NCBI GenBank assembly: GCA_019638805.1
Contig: JAHBTA010000005.1
Location: forward strand, 1 to 64,000
Direction: 5' to 3'
Source of the DNA: Microbacteriaceae bacterium
GTDB lineage: Bacteria; Actinomycetota; Actinomycetes; Actinomycetales; Microbacteriaceae
DNA: 64,000 nucleotides
Position numbers and translations under genes: made by a program. The notes beneath the pieces are model-generated. The model was not told the DNA's origin. It saw nothing but the letters and a program-made list of their open reading frames with translations, and searched no databases. Below, one piece after another: positions 17,201-23,993 of this stretch. The first letter of the stretch is position 1. Each line of letters begins with the position of its first letter.

Positions 17201-17944
17201 GTCGCCGAACACCTGGGGGCTGGCCACCGGCAGGTCGGCGTACCAGTCGTAGAACGACAGGATCGAACCGCCCAGCAGGTTGAGGAAGCGCGCCCCTGCG
17301 CCGTGCGACACCATCGACATGGCGGGGATCGGCGAGAACCCGGCCACGCGATCCGGGCCGTACGCCTTCACCGTGTAGACGTGCGCCGCCGCCGCGATCT
17401 CGAGCGCCTCATCCCAGGTGCTGCGCACCAGACCGCCCTTGCCGCGCACGCTCTTGTAGGCGCGCGACTTCTCCGGGTCCTCGACGATGGAGGCCCACGC
17501 GTCGACCGGGTCCGGGTGCTCGCGCTTCGCGGCGCGGTAGAGCTCGATGAGCGTGTCGCGGATGTAGGGGTAGCGCACCCGAGTGGGGGAGTAGGTGTAC
17601 CAGCTGAAGGCGGCACCGCGCGGGCAGCCGCGCGGCTCGTACTCGGGTGAGTCCGGGCCGACCGTCGGGTAATCGGTCTGCTGGGTCTCCCAGGTGATGA
17701 TGCCGTCCTTGACGTACACCTTCCACGAGCACGACCCGGTGCAGTTCACGCCGTGGGTGGATCGAACCACCTTGTCGTGAGCCCAGCGGTCGCGGTAGAA
17801 GACGTCGCCCGCGCGGCCGCCCTCGAGGAACAGCGAGCGCAGATCCGACGAGACCTCGCCCCGTCTGAGGAAGCGCCCCATCCCGACGAGGGCGTCGGCG
17901 AGCGGGCCATCCGTCGCCGGGGCCACGGTCTTGTCGGAAGTCAT
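14204..17944 (-). CDS. narG: Respiratory nitrate reductase alpha subunit (Mo-bisMGD)
   Basis: A 1246-residue catalytic subunit, the normal NarG length. The N-terminal 4Fe-4S site uses His64, Cys68, Cys72 and Cys107 (THGVNCTGSCSWK and RGCPRG). The segment DQTDVPESADWW carries the Asp that binds molybdenum, and NVPVTRTPDAHF follows as in known NarG. It reduces nitrate to nitrite on the cytoplasmic side; no Tat signal is seen. The ATG at 17944 has a good GGAGGG ribosome site. It is divergent from narK across a 184-base region holding a large inverted repeat. Confidence 0.97.
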   Translation of the reverse strand: MTSDKTVAPATDGPLADALVGMGRFLRRGEVSSDLRSLFLEGGRAGDVFYRDRWAHDKVVRSTHGVNCTGSCSWKVYVKDGIITWETQQTDYPTVGPDSPEYEPRGCPRGAAFSWYTYSPTRVRYPYIRDTLIELYRAAKREHPDPVDAWASIVEDPEKSRAYKSVRGKGGLVRSTWDEALEIAAAAHVYTVKAYGPDRVAGFSPIPAMSMVSHGAGARFLNLLGGSILSFYDWYADLPVASPQVFGDQTDVPESADWWNAGYLIMWGSNVPVTRTPDAHFMTEARYRGQKVVTVSPDYTDNTKFADEWVSPHPGTDAALALAMGHVILTEHFVHKRTARFEDYMRRYTDAPYLVTLEKHGDTLVPGKFLTASDLGGAAAKAPRAEFKTVVLNQAGKPVVPNGSLGHRFTPEDEGSWNLDLGDVVPPLSVADLADTADSVEVSLPRFDLAPEAGAEHAGGAGVVVRGVPVRRVAGRLVTTVFDLMLAQYGVGRPGLPGVWPAGYDDPSTPGTPAWQEEITSVPAEQAIRIGREFADNADRSGGRSMILMGAGTNHWFHSDTIYRTFLALTMMTGCQGVNGGGWAHYVGQEKVRPLTGYTQYATAGDWVRPARQNIGTAFWYLATDQWRYDGLPADQLASPLARGVFADRTTADCLVESVKRGWMPAYPTFSRNPLDLCDEAEAAGKDPAQHVVDSLTDGSLAYAVEDPDAPENFPRVIDIWRANVLGSSGKGNEYFLKHLLGTDSAIRANETPEGSRPRDIRWRDDAPIGKLDLLMTADFRMTSTTLFSDIVLPAATWYEKYDLSSTDMHPFIHSFSPAIDPPWQTRTDFDLFGSLAERFSLLARTHLGVRRDVVAAALQHDTPDVMATPHGNPRDDLPLIPGQTMAKLVVVERDYPNLYEKWKALGPLSAKLGMTTKGLTYHPEEEIERLAHLNGTVTSGPFAGSVRLDTDKRACELILAFSGTSNGRLAVQGFRQLEKRTGQRIAQLAEDHEGSHITFTDVQIQPRSVITSPEWSGSEHGGRRYTAFAINVEHLKPWHTLTGRQHFYLDHDWMEDLGENLPTFRPPLDMHRLFGDEKPGMTRRVEGAGKPSQAEVTVRYLTPHSKWSIHSEYQDNLFMLSLSRGGPTIWMSGEDAAKVGVRDNDWIEAYNRNGVVVARAIVSHRMPEGTVYMYHAKDRTVDVPIAETSGQRGGIHNSLTRILLKPSHLIGGYAQLAWAFNYLGPTGNQRDEITTIRRRSQEVQY

Positions 17945-18015
17945 CTGCCATCCCTCCGTCAGGATTTCCTCCACCATTGCACCGGCGTCCCCGAATCGCC
18001 AGCAACTCGACCGGG

Positions 18016-18056
18016 TTTATTCGGGTGTTCTCCGCGGCTCGACGGGGCCGAATAAA
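18016..18056. promoter_or_regulatory. Long-spaced inverted repeat in the narG-narK intergenic region
   Basis: TTTATTCGG (18016-18024) and its exact reverse complement CCGAATAAA (18048-18056) are separated by 23 bases, a 32-base centre-to-centre distance of about three helical turns. These are the only AT-rich blocks in the divergent promoter region. A dimer pair or looping regulator is suggested; the factor is unknown. Confidence 0.55.
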
Positions 18057-18128
18057 ACCGCTCCACGGTCCCGGGCGGCGCAGCCCTCGACCGGTAATCT
18101 CACCCGCAAACGACGAGGAGGGCAGCCG

Positions 18129-19334
18129 ATGACCACCACCGACGCACCCGACCTGCGCGGGGGCCTGCGCCAGGTCGTCCTGGCCACGCTCGCCTCCACG
18201 GTCGGCTTCTGGGCGTGGATGGCGATCTCGCCTTTGCAGGCGATCTACGCGAACGAGATGGGGCTCGATCAGGGCCAGATCTCGCTCATGCTCGCCACCC
18301 CGGTGCTGGTCGGGGCGCTCGGGCGCATCGTGGTGGGGGCGCTCACCGACCGGTTCGGGGGGCGGCGCGTCTTCACCCTGATCCTGCTAGGGTCGATGCC
18401 CGCGGTGCTGCTGGTCGCGCTGGCGGGCAGCATCCGGAGCTTCCCGCTGCTGCTGGTCGCCGGCTTCCTGCTCGGCATCGCGGGCACCATCTTCGCCGCG
18501 GGCATCCCGTTCTCCAGCGCCTGGTTCCCTCCGGCTCGCCGGGGCCTGGCCAACGGCATCTTCGGCATGGGCATGATCGGGACGGCGGTCTCGGCGTTCG
18601 CCACCCCGCGGCTCGCCGAGGGCATCGGCTACCTCGGCACCCACCTGCTGATCGCCGGGGTCATGGTCGTCATGGCGCTGCTGGTCTGGTTCCTCATGCG
18701 CGACTCGCCCGCGTGGACCCCGAGCCGCCAGCCGCTCGTTCCGAAGGTGATCGGGGCGCTCAGGCTGCCTGTCACCTGGCAGATGGCGTTCCTCTACGCC
18801 ATCGTGTTCGGGGGCTTCGTGGCGTTCGCCACCTTCCTGCCGAAATACCTCACGACCATCTACCCGGGCGACGTGGATGCCGTGGGGGCCGGCACGCGCA
18901 CCGCGCTTTTCGCGGCATCCGCCGTGCTGGCCCGCCCGATCGGCGGCGTGCTCGCCGACCGCTTCGGGCCGAAGGTCATCTCGCTGCTCTCACTGGCCGG
19001 CATCGTGACCGCCGCCTACATCGTCGGACAGGAACCCCCCGAGGGCGTGCTCACCGGCGTCACCTTCCTGTTCATGGCGGCCGCCATGGGGCTCGGAATG
19101 GGCGCGGTGTTCGCCTGGGTCGGGCCCTCGACCCCGCCGGACAAGGTCGGCTCGGTCACGGGCGTCGTCGCCGCCGCCGGCGGTCTGGGGGGCTACTTCC
19201 CGCCGCTCGTGATGGGTGCCACCTACCACCCGGTGACCAACTCCTACGCGCTGGGGCTGTGGCTGCTGGTGCTGGTCGGTGCGGGGGCGCTCGTCGTAGC
19301 GGGAATGCTGCGCGACGCCGCCAAGGTGAGGTGA
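18129..19334 (+). CDS. narK: Nitrate/nitrite transporter of the major facilitator superfamily
   Basis: A 401-residue protein with twelve predicted spans. The nitrate-porter signature AAGGLGGYFPP (about 350-360) is present, as is the MFS loop motif GALTDRFGGRR after span 2. It imports nitrate and/or exports nitrite in exchange. The ATG at 18129 has a GGAGG site 7-8 bases upstream. It is divergent from narGHJI. Its last 91 bases overlap, on the opposite strand, the end of the regulator gene at 19244-19939. Confidence 0.94.
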   Translation: MTTTDAPDLRGGLRQVVLATLASTVGFWAWMAISPLQAIYANEMGLDQGQISLMLATPVLVGALGRIVVGALTDRFGGRRVFTLILLGSMPAVLLVALAGSIRSFPLLLVAGFLLGIAGTIFAAGIPFSSAWFPPARRGLANGIFGMGMIGTAVSAFATPRLAEGIGYLGTHLLIAGVMVVMALLVWFLMRDSPAWTPSRQPLVPKVIGALRLPVTWQMAFLYAIVFGGFVAFATFLPKYLTTIYPGDVDAVGAGTRTALFAASAVLARPIGGVLADRFGPKVISLLSLAGIVTAAYIVGQEPPEGVLTGVTFLFMAAAMGLGMGAVFAWVGPSTPPDKVGSVTGVVAAAGGLGGYFPPLVMGATYHPVTNSYALGLWLLVLVGAGALVVAGMLRDAAKVR

Positions 19335-19939
19335 ACGCGGCACAGATCGTGCTCGAGGTGCGGCTGCAGGAGTTCCAGACGCACCGGACCGGGAACCTGG
19401 TTCAGGGTGTCGCTGATCAACTGCGAGTGCACGCGGCACACCAGATCGGGGTCGCCCTCGACCATCGTGTTGTACGGGCACGGGACCAGGTCGATCTCCA
19501 GTGCCGACTCGGCCAGTTCGGGCTCGAAGCCCGAGTCGTCCAGGTGCTCGTAGAGGGCGTCGATCTGGTGCTGCGCGTCGCGACCCAGGTTCGCACCCGT
19601 CGTGTCGGCGCGCATCCGCCTGAGCAGGTCGCCGTGCTGTACGGCCTGGTCGACGCGCCGCGCGGCCTCGGGGTTGAGGTGGGCGTCGCGCACCGGATGG
19701 TAGGTCTCGGGCGGGCGGCCGCGACGGCCCGCGCGCACGGTCTGGCGGGTGATGAGTCCCTCGGCCTCGAGCACCAGCAGGTGATCGCGCACGGTGTTCT
19801 CGTGCAGCCCGGTGCGGATGGCGAGTTCGCGCAGCAGCAGGCCCGGCTCGGCCTGCACCTCCGCGAGCAGCCGCATGCGGCTCGGTTGCGTCAGTCCGCG
19901 GAAGTCGTCGGTGCGCCTCGCCACGATCCGATTATCCAC
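19244..19939 (-). CDS. Winged-helix regulator with C-terminal cysteine cluster (SufR/ArsR-like)
   Basis: A 231-residue protein. The N-terminal winged helix is clear (about 12-75: LTQPSRMRLLAEV, LRELAIRTGLHENTVRDHLLVLEAEGL, RRGRPPETY). The C-terminal part carries three cysteines spaced as in SufR-like regulators: CPYNTMVEGDPDLVCRVH and HDLCRVH. By family analogy they could bind an Fe-S cluster sensing O2, NO or redox state. GTG start, no strong ribosome site. The last 23 residues are low-complexity Ser/Thr/Pro and overlap narK in antisense. A paralogue lies at 23401-23907. It is a candidate regulator of the nitrate genes. Confidence 0.82.
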   Translation of the reverse strand: MDNRIVARRTDDFRGLTQPSRMRLLAEVQAEPGLLLRELAIRTGLHENTVRDHLLVLEAEGLITRQTVRAGRRGRPPETYHPVRDAHLNPEAARRVDQAVQHGDLLRRMRADTTGANLGRDAQHQIDALYEHLDDSGFEPELAESALEIDLVPCPYNTMVEGDPDLVCRVHSQLISDTLNQVPGPVRLELLQPHLEHDLCRVHLTLAASRSIPATTSAPAPTSTSSHSPSA

Positions 19940-20002
19940 CCCGGGCCCGCCGAATGCCGGACCTCCGTTCCCCGCCGTGGCGACGAGACATTCCCCAGCC
20001 CG

Positions 20003-20269
20003 TCACGCCGTCCAGTCGGCGGCGCGCCGAGTCACCGCGTTGACCGCGGTGCGTACATCCTCGGGTGAACCGCCGGCCCGACCGGCCGCGAGACCGGCGG
20101 CGAACGCGCTGAGCGGTGCGGCGGGTCGCGCGACGCCGGCCGCGACATCGCGTGCCAGGTCGAGGATGAGAGCGATCGGCAGCTCGTCGGGCAAGTGCAG
20201 TTCGCTGCGCAGGGCGGCGGCCCATGCTTCGAGCGCTTCCGGGGGCAGGTTTCTCGACGACTCGCTCAT
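20003..20269 (-). CDS. DUF6457 protein (molybdopterin-associated small protein)
   Basis: An 88-residue acidic helical protein containing LEAWAAALRSELHLPDELPIA and a short Ala/Gly-rich second half. In actinobacteria this domain often occurs fused to or beside MobA; its function is not known. Here it starts with an ATGA overlap at the mobA stop, which supports a role in molybdenum cofactor guanylation. Confidence 0.7.
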   Translation of the reverse strand: MSESSRNLPPEALEAWAAALRSELHLPDELPIALILDLARDVAAGVARPAAPLSAFAAGLAAGRAGGSPEDVRTAVNAVTRRAADWTA

Positions 20270-20916
20270 GTTTCCTCCTGCGGCGCGGCGTGAGCCCGCG
20301 CGGTCTCCAGATCCTCCCACGTGTCGATGTCGCGGGTCACCGCCCCGGGGGCGGCGACCCCGGTCAGCTCCAGTCCGGAGAGCAGGGCGCGCATCGACAC
20401 GTCCCGTGGGCCCCCCGGTGTGGCGGCGACCGCGCGTCGCAGGGCGCCCGTCCGGTAGACGCCCGCGAGCCACTGCGGATGGCCCCCCTCGTCGAGCAGG
20501 ACGACGCCGTCGGGCGCCGAGCCCTGGTCGCCGGATGCCGCGGTGCGCAGGGCGGCGACCACCGCATCCGGCCGGGTCAGATCGCAGGCCAGAACGAAGG
20601 TCCAGGTCGGTTCGCCGGCATCCGGCCAGGTCGACAGGGCCGCCGCGACACCCGCCGCGGGCCCCGAGAAGGGCGGGTCCTCCCGGGCCCACCCGACGCC
20701 CCCGAGGTCGGGATCGAGCACGTCGGCGACGATCGTGATCGGGCGGCAGCCGGCCACGGCATCCACCGCCCGGTGCAGCAGGGCGCGTCCGCCGACATCG
20801 AGCAGCGGTTTGCTCACCCCGCCCATGCGCGACGCACGACCGCCGGCGAGCAGGATCGCGCCCGTGGCGACGTCGACCGTGGCCGCGGGGTCCGGCCGAT
20901 CCGGGCGCGTGGTCAT
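20266..20916 (-). CDS. mobA: Molybdenum cofactor guanylyltransferase
   Basis: A 216-residue protein with the GTP-binding start AILLAGGRASRMGG followed by SKPLL, and the metal-binding LACDLTRPD segment. It attaches GMP to molybdopterin to make the bis-MGD form used by NarG. Start overlaps the moeA stop (ATGA), stop overlaps the DUF6457 start. The usual Asp just before the conserved Lys is Ser here, a tolerated variant as far as can be judged. Confidence 0.9.
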   Translation of the reverse strand: MTTRPDRPDPAATVDVATGAILLAGGRASRMGGVSKPLLDVGGRALLHRAVDAVAGCRPITIVADVLDPDLGGVGWAREDPPFSGPAAGVAAALSTWPDAGEPTWTFVLACDLTRPDAVVAALRTAASGDQGSAPDGVVLLDEGGHPQWLAGVYRTGALRRAVAATPGGPRDVSMRALLSGLELTGVAAPGAVTRDIDTWEDLETARAHAAPQEET

Positions 20917-22145
20917 GTCGTGAGCATGACGACCACGGTGTCGCCCGCCTGTACGTTCTCGACCTCCGCGGGAATCACGGCGAACGCGTCGGCCCGGGCG
21001 AGGGCACCGGCCAGGTGGGATGCCGAACCCCCCTCGGTCGCCGGTCGCACGCTCCAGCGCTGCGGGTCGGAACGGTCCACGGCCACCGGCAGGTACTGAC
21101 GACGCCCGGCCGGGCTGCGCCATCCGGAAGCGGCGGGCAGGGCCGCCGTCGGCCTGCCGAGCTCGGTCCTGCCCTGGAGCGCCAGCAGTGCGGGGCGCGC
21201 GAAGACCTCGAACGAGACGGCGGCGCTGACCGGGTTGCCGGGCAGCCCGAACAGCAGGATGCCGTCCTCGGTGACCCCGAAGCCCTGCGGTTTGCCCGGC
21301 TGCATCGCCACCTTCGTGAACTCCATGGTGTCGCCGAGGCTGTTCTTGACCGGCTCGTAGGCGCCTGCGCTGACGCCCCCGGTGAACACCACGGCATCCG
21401 CGCCGGCGTCGCGGGCCGAACGGATCGCATCGTGGATGCCGGATCCCTCATCCGAGACCACCCGTCGCAGCACCACCTCGGCATCCGCGTCGGCCACGAG
21501 GCCGGCGATCAGCCGGCCGTTTGACTCGGGGATCTGGCCGCGCCGCAGAGGCGAGCCGGGTTCCACGAGCTCGGACCCGGTGGAGACCACGGCGACGCGA
21601 GGTGCGCGGGCGACCACCAGATGCGCGACACCCGCGGCGGCGGCTGCGGCCAGTTGCAGCGGACCCAATCGTGCCCCGGCGGCGAGCAGCTCGTCGCCGA
21701 CCCGGGCATCCTCGCCGCGACGGCGCACATGGGCACCCGCGCGACCCGGGGCGTTCACCACCGTCACGGTGTCGAGCGAGTCCGCGAGACCCCCGACGGT
21801 GTCCTCGAAGGGGACGACGGTGTCGGCCGCGCGGGGGAACGGGGCACCGGTCATGATGCGCGCGGCCTCGCCCGGGGCGAGCGGCGGGTCAAGGTCGGTG
21901 CCGGCGGGCAGGTCGGCGACGACCCGCAGAACGACCGGGCTCTCGGGCGAGGCGGCCACGACATCCGCGTATCGCACGGCGAAGCCGTCCATCGCCGAGT
22001 TGTCGAACACCGGGATGTCGACGGCGGCGCGCAGGGGAGCGGCGAGCGTGCGACCCGCGGCCGACGCGAGCGGCACCTTCACGGCGTCGAGTACGCGCAC
22101 CCGGCTCAGGACGCGCGCGAGCTGTTCCTCGACGGTGCTCAGCAC
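20913..22145 (-). CDS. moeA: Molybdopterin molybdotransferase
   Basis: A 410-residue protein inserting molybdate into adenylated molybdopterin. Visible motifs: DNSAMDGFAVR near residue 47, ESNGRL, FTGGVSAGAYE, QPGKPQGFG and GLPGNPVSAAVSFE, ending with a domain IV barrel. The GTG at 22145 lies 7 bases after a GGAGG site; another GTG 6 bases upstream is too close to it. It is coupled to mobA by an ATGA overlap. Confidence 0.93.
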   Translation of the reverse strand: MLSTVEEQLARVLSRVRVLDAVKVPLASAAGRTLAAPLRAAVDIPVFDNSAMDGFAVRYADVVAASPESPVVLRVVADLPAGTDLDPPLAPGEAARIMTGAPFPRAADTVVPFEDTVGGLADSLDTVTVVNAPGRAGAHVRRRGEDARVGDELLAAGARLGPLQLAAAAAAGVAHLVVARAPRVAVVSTGSELVEPGSPLRRGQIPESNGRLIAGLVADADAEVVLRRVVSDEGSGIHDAIRSARDAGADAVVFTGGVSAGAYEPVKNSLGDTMEFTKVAMQPGKPQGFGVTEDGILLFGLPGNPVSAAVSFEVFARPALLALQGRTELGRPTAALPAASGWRSPAGRRQYLPVAVDRSDPQRWSVRPATEGGSASHLAGALARADAFAVIPAEVENVQAGDTVVVMLTT

Positions 22146-22198
22146 GCTCACGCCTCCGCGATGGGCGCGACGAACGGGGGCAGCGGCATGGGGCCAGG

Positions 22199-23263
22199 CT
22201 ACGCCGGAGGGGTTCGCTTGAGCGGCGCGAACCGGCGCGCCAGGTCGAGGACCATGCCGGCCGCCGTCAGCACCCACACGGTCAGCCCCACCCAGAACCA
22301 GACCAGCCCGACCGTCTCGACGACCGGGAGGTGGTTCGCGCGCCCGAGGTAGATGCTGGCGGCCGCGTACATGCCCATCGGGAACACGAAGCTCCACAGC
22401 GTCGGCTGATACCGCAGCGGAACGCGGTGGATGAGGTGCCGCCACACCCCGGCCGCGAACAGCACCGGGATCAGCCAACTCGCGAACGCCCACAGGATCA
22501 CCGCCAGCCCGGCGATGAGTTCCCGGGTCACCGCGATCATGGGGGCCTCATCCATCTCGACGATGCGGGCGCCCGCGACGACCGTGATCGCGACGGCGCC
22601 CATCGCCACCCAGTAGGGCGGGTCGAGGTCTTGCGGGTCGAGCTTGTAGAGCATGGCGCGCAGCATCACGAACAATCCGCACGCCACGTACAGCACCATC
22701 CCCGTCGACCAGGCGACCACGGCGAGGATAGCGAGCCACTGACGCAATTGGGGGTAGAGCGGCTCGATGCCGGCCGCGACCACGGCGATCGACTGGCTCG
22801 CGACCACCCAGATGAACCAGGTTCCGTTGGCCCGGTCGAGCATCGGGCGGCGCGGATTGCCCAGCACCGCGGTCCACGGGATCACGTAGCCGAGAACGAT
22901 CCACGCCGCGACGGCCACGATGAGCAGCACCGCGGCCGGTGGCCCGTATCCGACCCCCACCAGCATCGAGGCCAGCACGTTGGTGGCCGCGATGAACGTG
23001 AAGAAGCCGAATGCGCGTGCCGGGTCGTGGAAGTCGTCCGACACGTGGCGGCGATATCGGGCGAATCGCCAGATGTTGAGGCTGACGAGCGTGAGGTAGA
23101 AGACGATCGCGATCCAGAACAGCACACCCGCGAGCACCGCACGACCGGTGAGCTGCGCCCCGATCGAGACGATTCCCGTGCCCATCACGCCGGCGAAGTA
23201 TCCGGGCGTGAGTGTCGACGGGTTGCGCGTCGAGACGTTTGCGGGGTGGTGCGCACTGCTCAT
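22199..23263 (-). CDS. TehA/SLAC1-family anion channel or C4-dicarboxylate transporter
   Basis: A 354-residue protein with about ten spans. It opens with LTPGYFAGVMGTGIVSIG, the typical first helix of the TehA/SLAC1/Mae1 superfamily. Members include tellurite-resistance proteins, C4-dicarboxylate exporters and plant nitrate-conducting anion channels. It lies 53 bases upstream of moeA on the same strand, so it may belong to the molybdenum-cofactor operon. An anion (nitrate, nitrite or organic acid) role in anaerobic growth is inferred from this placement, not from sequence. Confidence 0.82.
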   Translation of the reverse strand: MSSAHHPANVSTRNPSTLTPGYFAGVMGTGIVSIGAQLTGRAVLAGVLFWIAIVFYLTLVSLNIWRFARYRRHVSDDFHDPARAFGFFTFIAATNVLASMLVGVGYGPPAAVLLIVAVAAWIVLGYVIPWTAVLGNPRRPMLDRANGTWFIWVVASQSIAVVAAGIEPLYPQLRQWLAILAVVAWSTGMVLYVACGLFVMLRAMLYKLDPQDLDPPYWVAMGAVAITVVAGARIVEMDEAPMIAVTRELIAGLAVILWAFASWLIPVLFAAGVWRHLIHRVPLRYQPTLWSFVFPMGMYAAASIYLGRANHLPVVETVGLVWFWVGLTVWVLTAAGMVLDLARRFAPLKRTPPA

Positions 23264-23400
23264 GGCTGCTCTCTCGTCGACGGCGACGGTCGAGGTCAGG
23301 GTACGACCGTCCGGGTGCATCGCCGCCCGGGATCGCCGTGAAAAAGCGGCGCGCCCGGCGAGGATCCGCCGGTGTCGGCGGTCGGGCGTTTGATGGGAGC

Positions 23401-23907
23401 ATGCGGTTGCGCAGCTATGTCAAGGCGCTCGACTCGCTGAGTCGGATCAACCTCATGCACGCCCTCCAGATGGGCGGCTCCGCCACGGTCGAGCAACTCG
23501 CCGCGACGACGGGTCTGCACGCGAACACGACGCGCGAGCACCTGAAGATGCTCATCGCCGTGGGGCTGGTGCGCGCCGACCCGATCCTCCGCGGGCGCAG
23601 GGGTCGACCGGCGCTCACCTACCGGGCCGTGATGGGGCAGATCGTCGCCACCGGCGCCCGGCAGGCCGAGGCGCTCGACGAGCACTTCGGGCGATGCGGG
23701 TTCGACGCCACGATCGCGGCGGGCGCCGGATGCGTCACCGTGCGCGACTGCCCGTTCGCGCGGCTGTCCGAGGGAAACCCGCAGGTGTGCGAGGTGCACC
23801 GCACCCTGATCGCGGATGCTCTGGCCAGCTCCGCGGGTCCGCTCCGGGCGGGCGAGCTGCGGCGGCTGGTGACCGAGCACGAGTGCACGCTCGAGCTGGT
23901 CGTCTGA
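23401..23907 (+). CDS. Winged-helix regulator with C-terminal cysteine cluster, second paralogue
   Basis: A 168-residue protein. It has a winged helix (about 10-75: SRINLMHALQMGG, VEQLAATTGLHANTTREHLKMLIAVGL, RRGRPALTY). The cysteine-rich end contains CVTVRDCPFARLSEGNPQVCEVH and HECTLEL, the same layout as the regulator at 19244-19939 and SufR-like proteins. The cysteines probably ligate an Fe-S cluster. It lies directly upstream of nrdDG, 86 bases away and in the same direction, and is divergent from tehA. Candidate oxygen or redox switch for the anaerobic reductase operon. The GGGAG upstream is only 1 base from the ATG, so the start is uncertain. Confidence 0.8.
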   Translation: MRLRSYVKALDSLSRINLMHALQMGGSATVEQLAATTGLHANTTREHLKMLIAVGLVRADPILRGRRGRPALTYRAVMGQIVATGARQAEALDEHFGRCGFDATIAAGAGCVTVRDCPFARLSEGNPQVCEVHRTLIADALASSAGPLRAGELRRLVTEHECTLELVV

Positions 23908-23958
23908 GTGCTGCGAGGCTCCGATCACATGATGTTGTGGTCGAGTTCCGTGTTTAAT

Positions 23959-23973
23959 ACCAGATGTAGTGGT
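23959..23973. promoter_or_regulatory. Possible NrdR-box-like element upstream of nrdD
   Basis: ACCAGATGTAGTGGT is an imperfect palindrome whose right half resembles the half site of NrdR boxes that control ribonucleotide reductase genes. Only one copy is seen, whereas NrdR usually binds two. Low confidence. Confidence 0.3.
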
Positions 23974-23993
23974 TGATCCGTACCGTTTCCGGT

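Noticed and set aside
14318..17650. Long plus-strand open frames opposite narG
   Set aside because: Low-complexity translations without domains; products of high-GC antisense frames of narG.
21621..23341. Plus-strand frames opposite moeA and tehA
   Set aside because: No recognisable domain; the minus-strand genes have full motifs and ribosome sites.
23366..23381. CCGCCG-N4-CGGCGG inverted repeat before the second cysteine-cluster regulator
   Set aside because: Short GC-only palindromes are frequent by chance in this genome; position is suggestive but not enough to call an operator.
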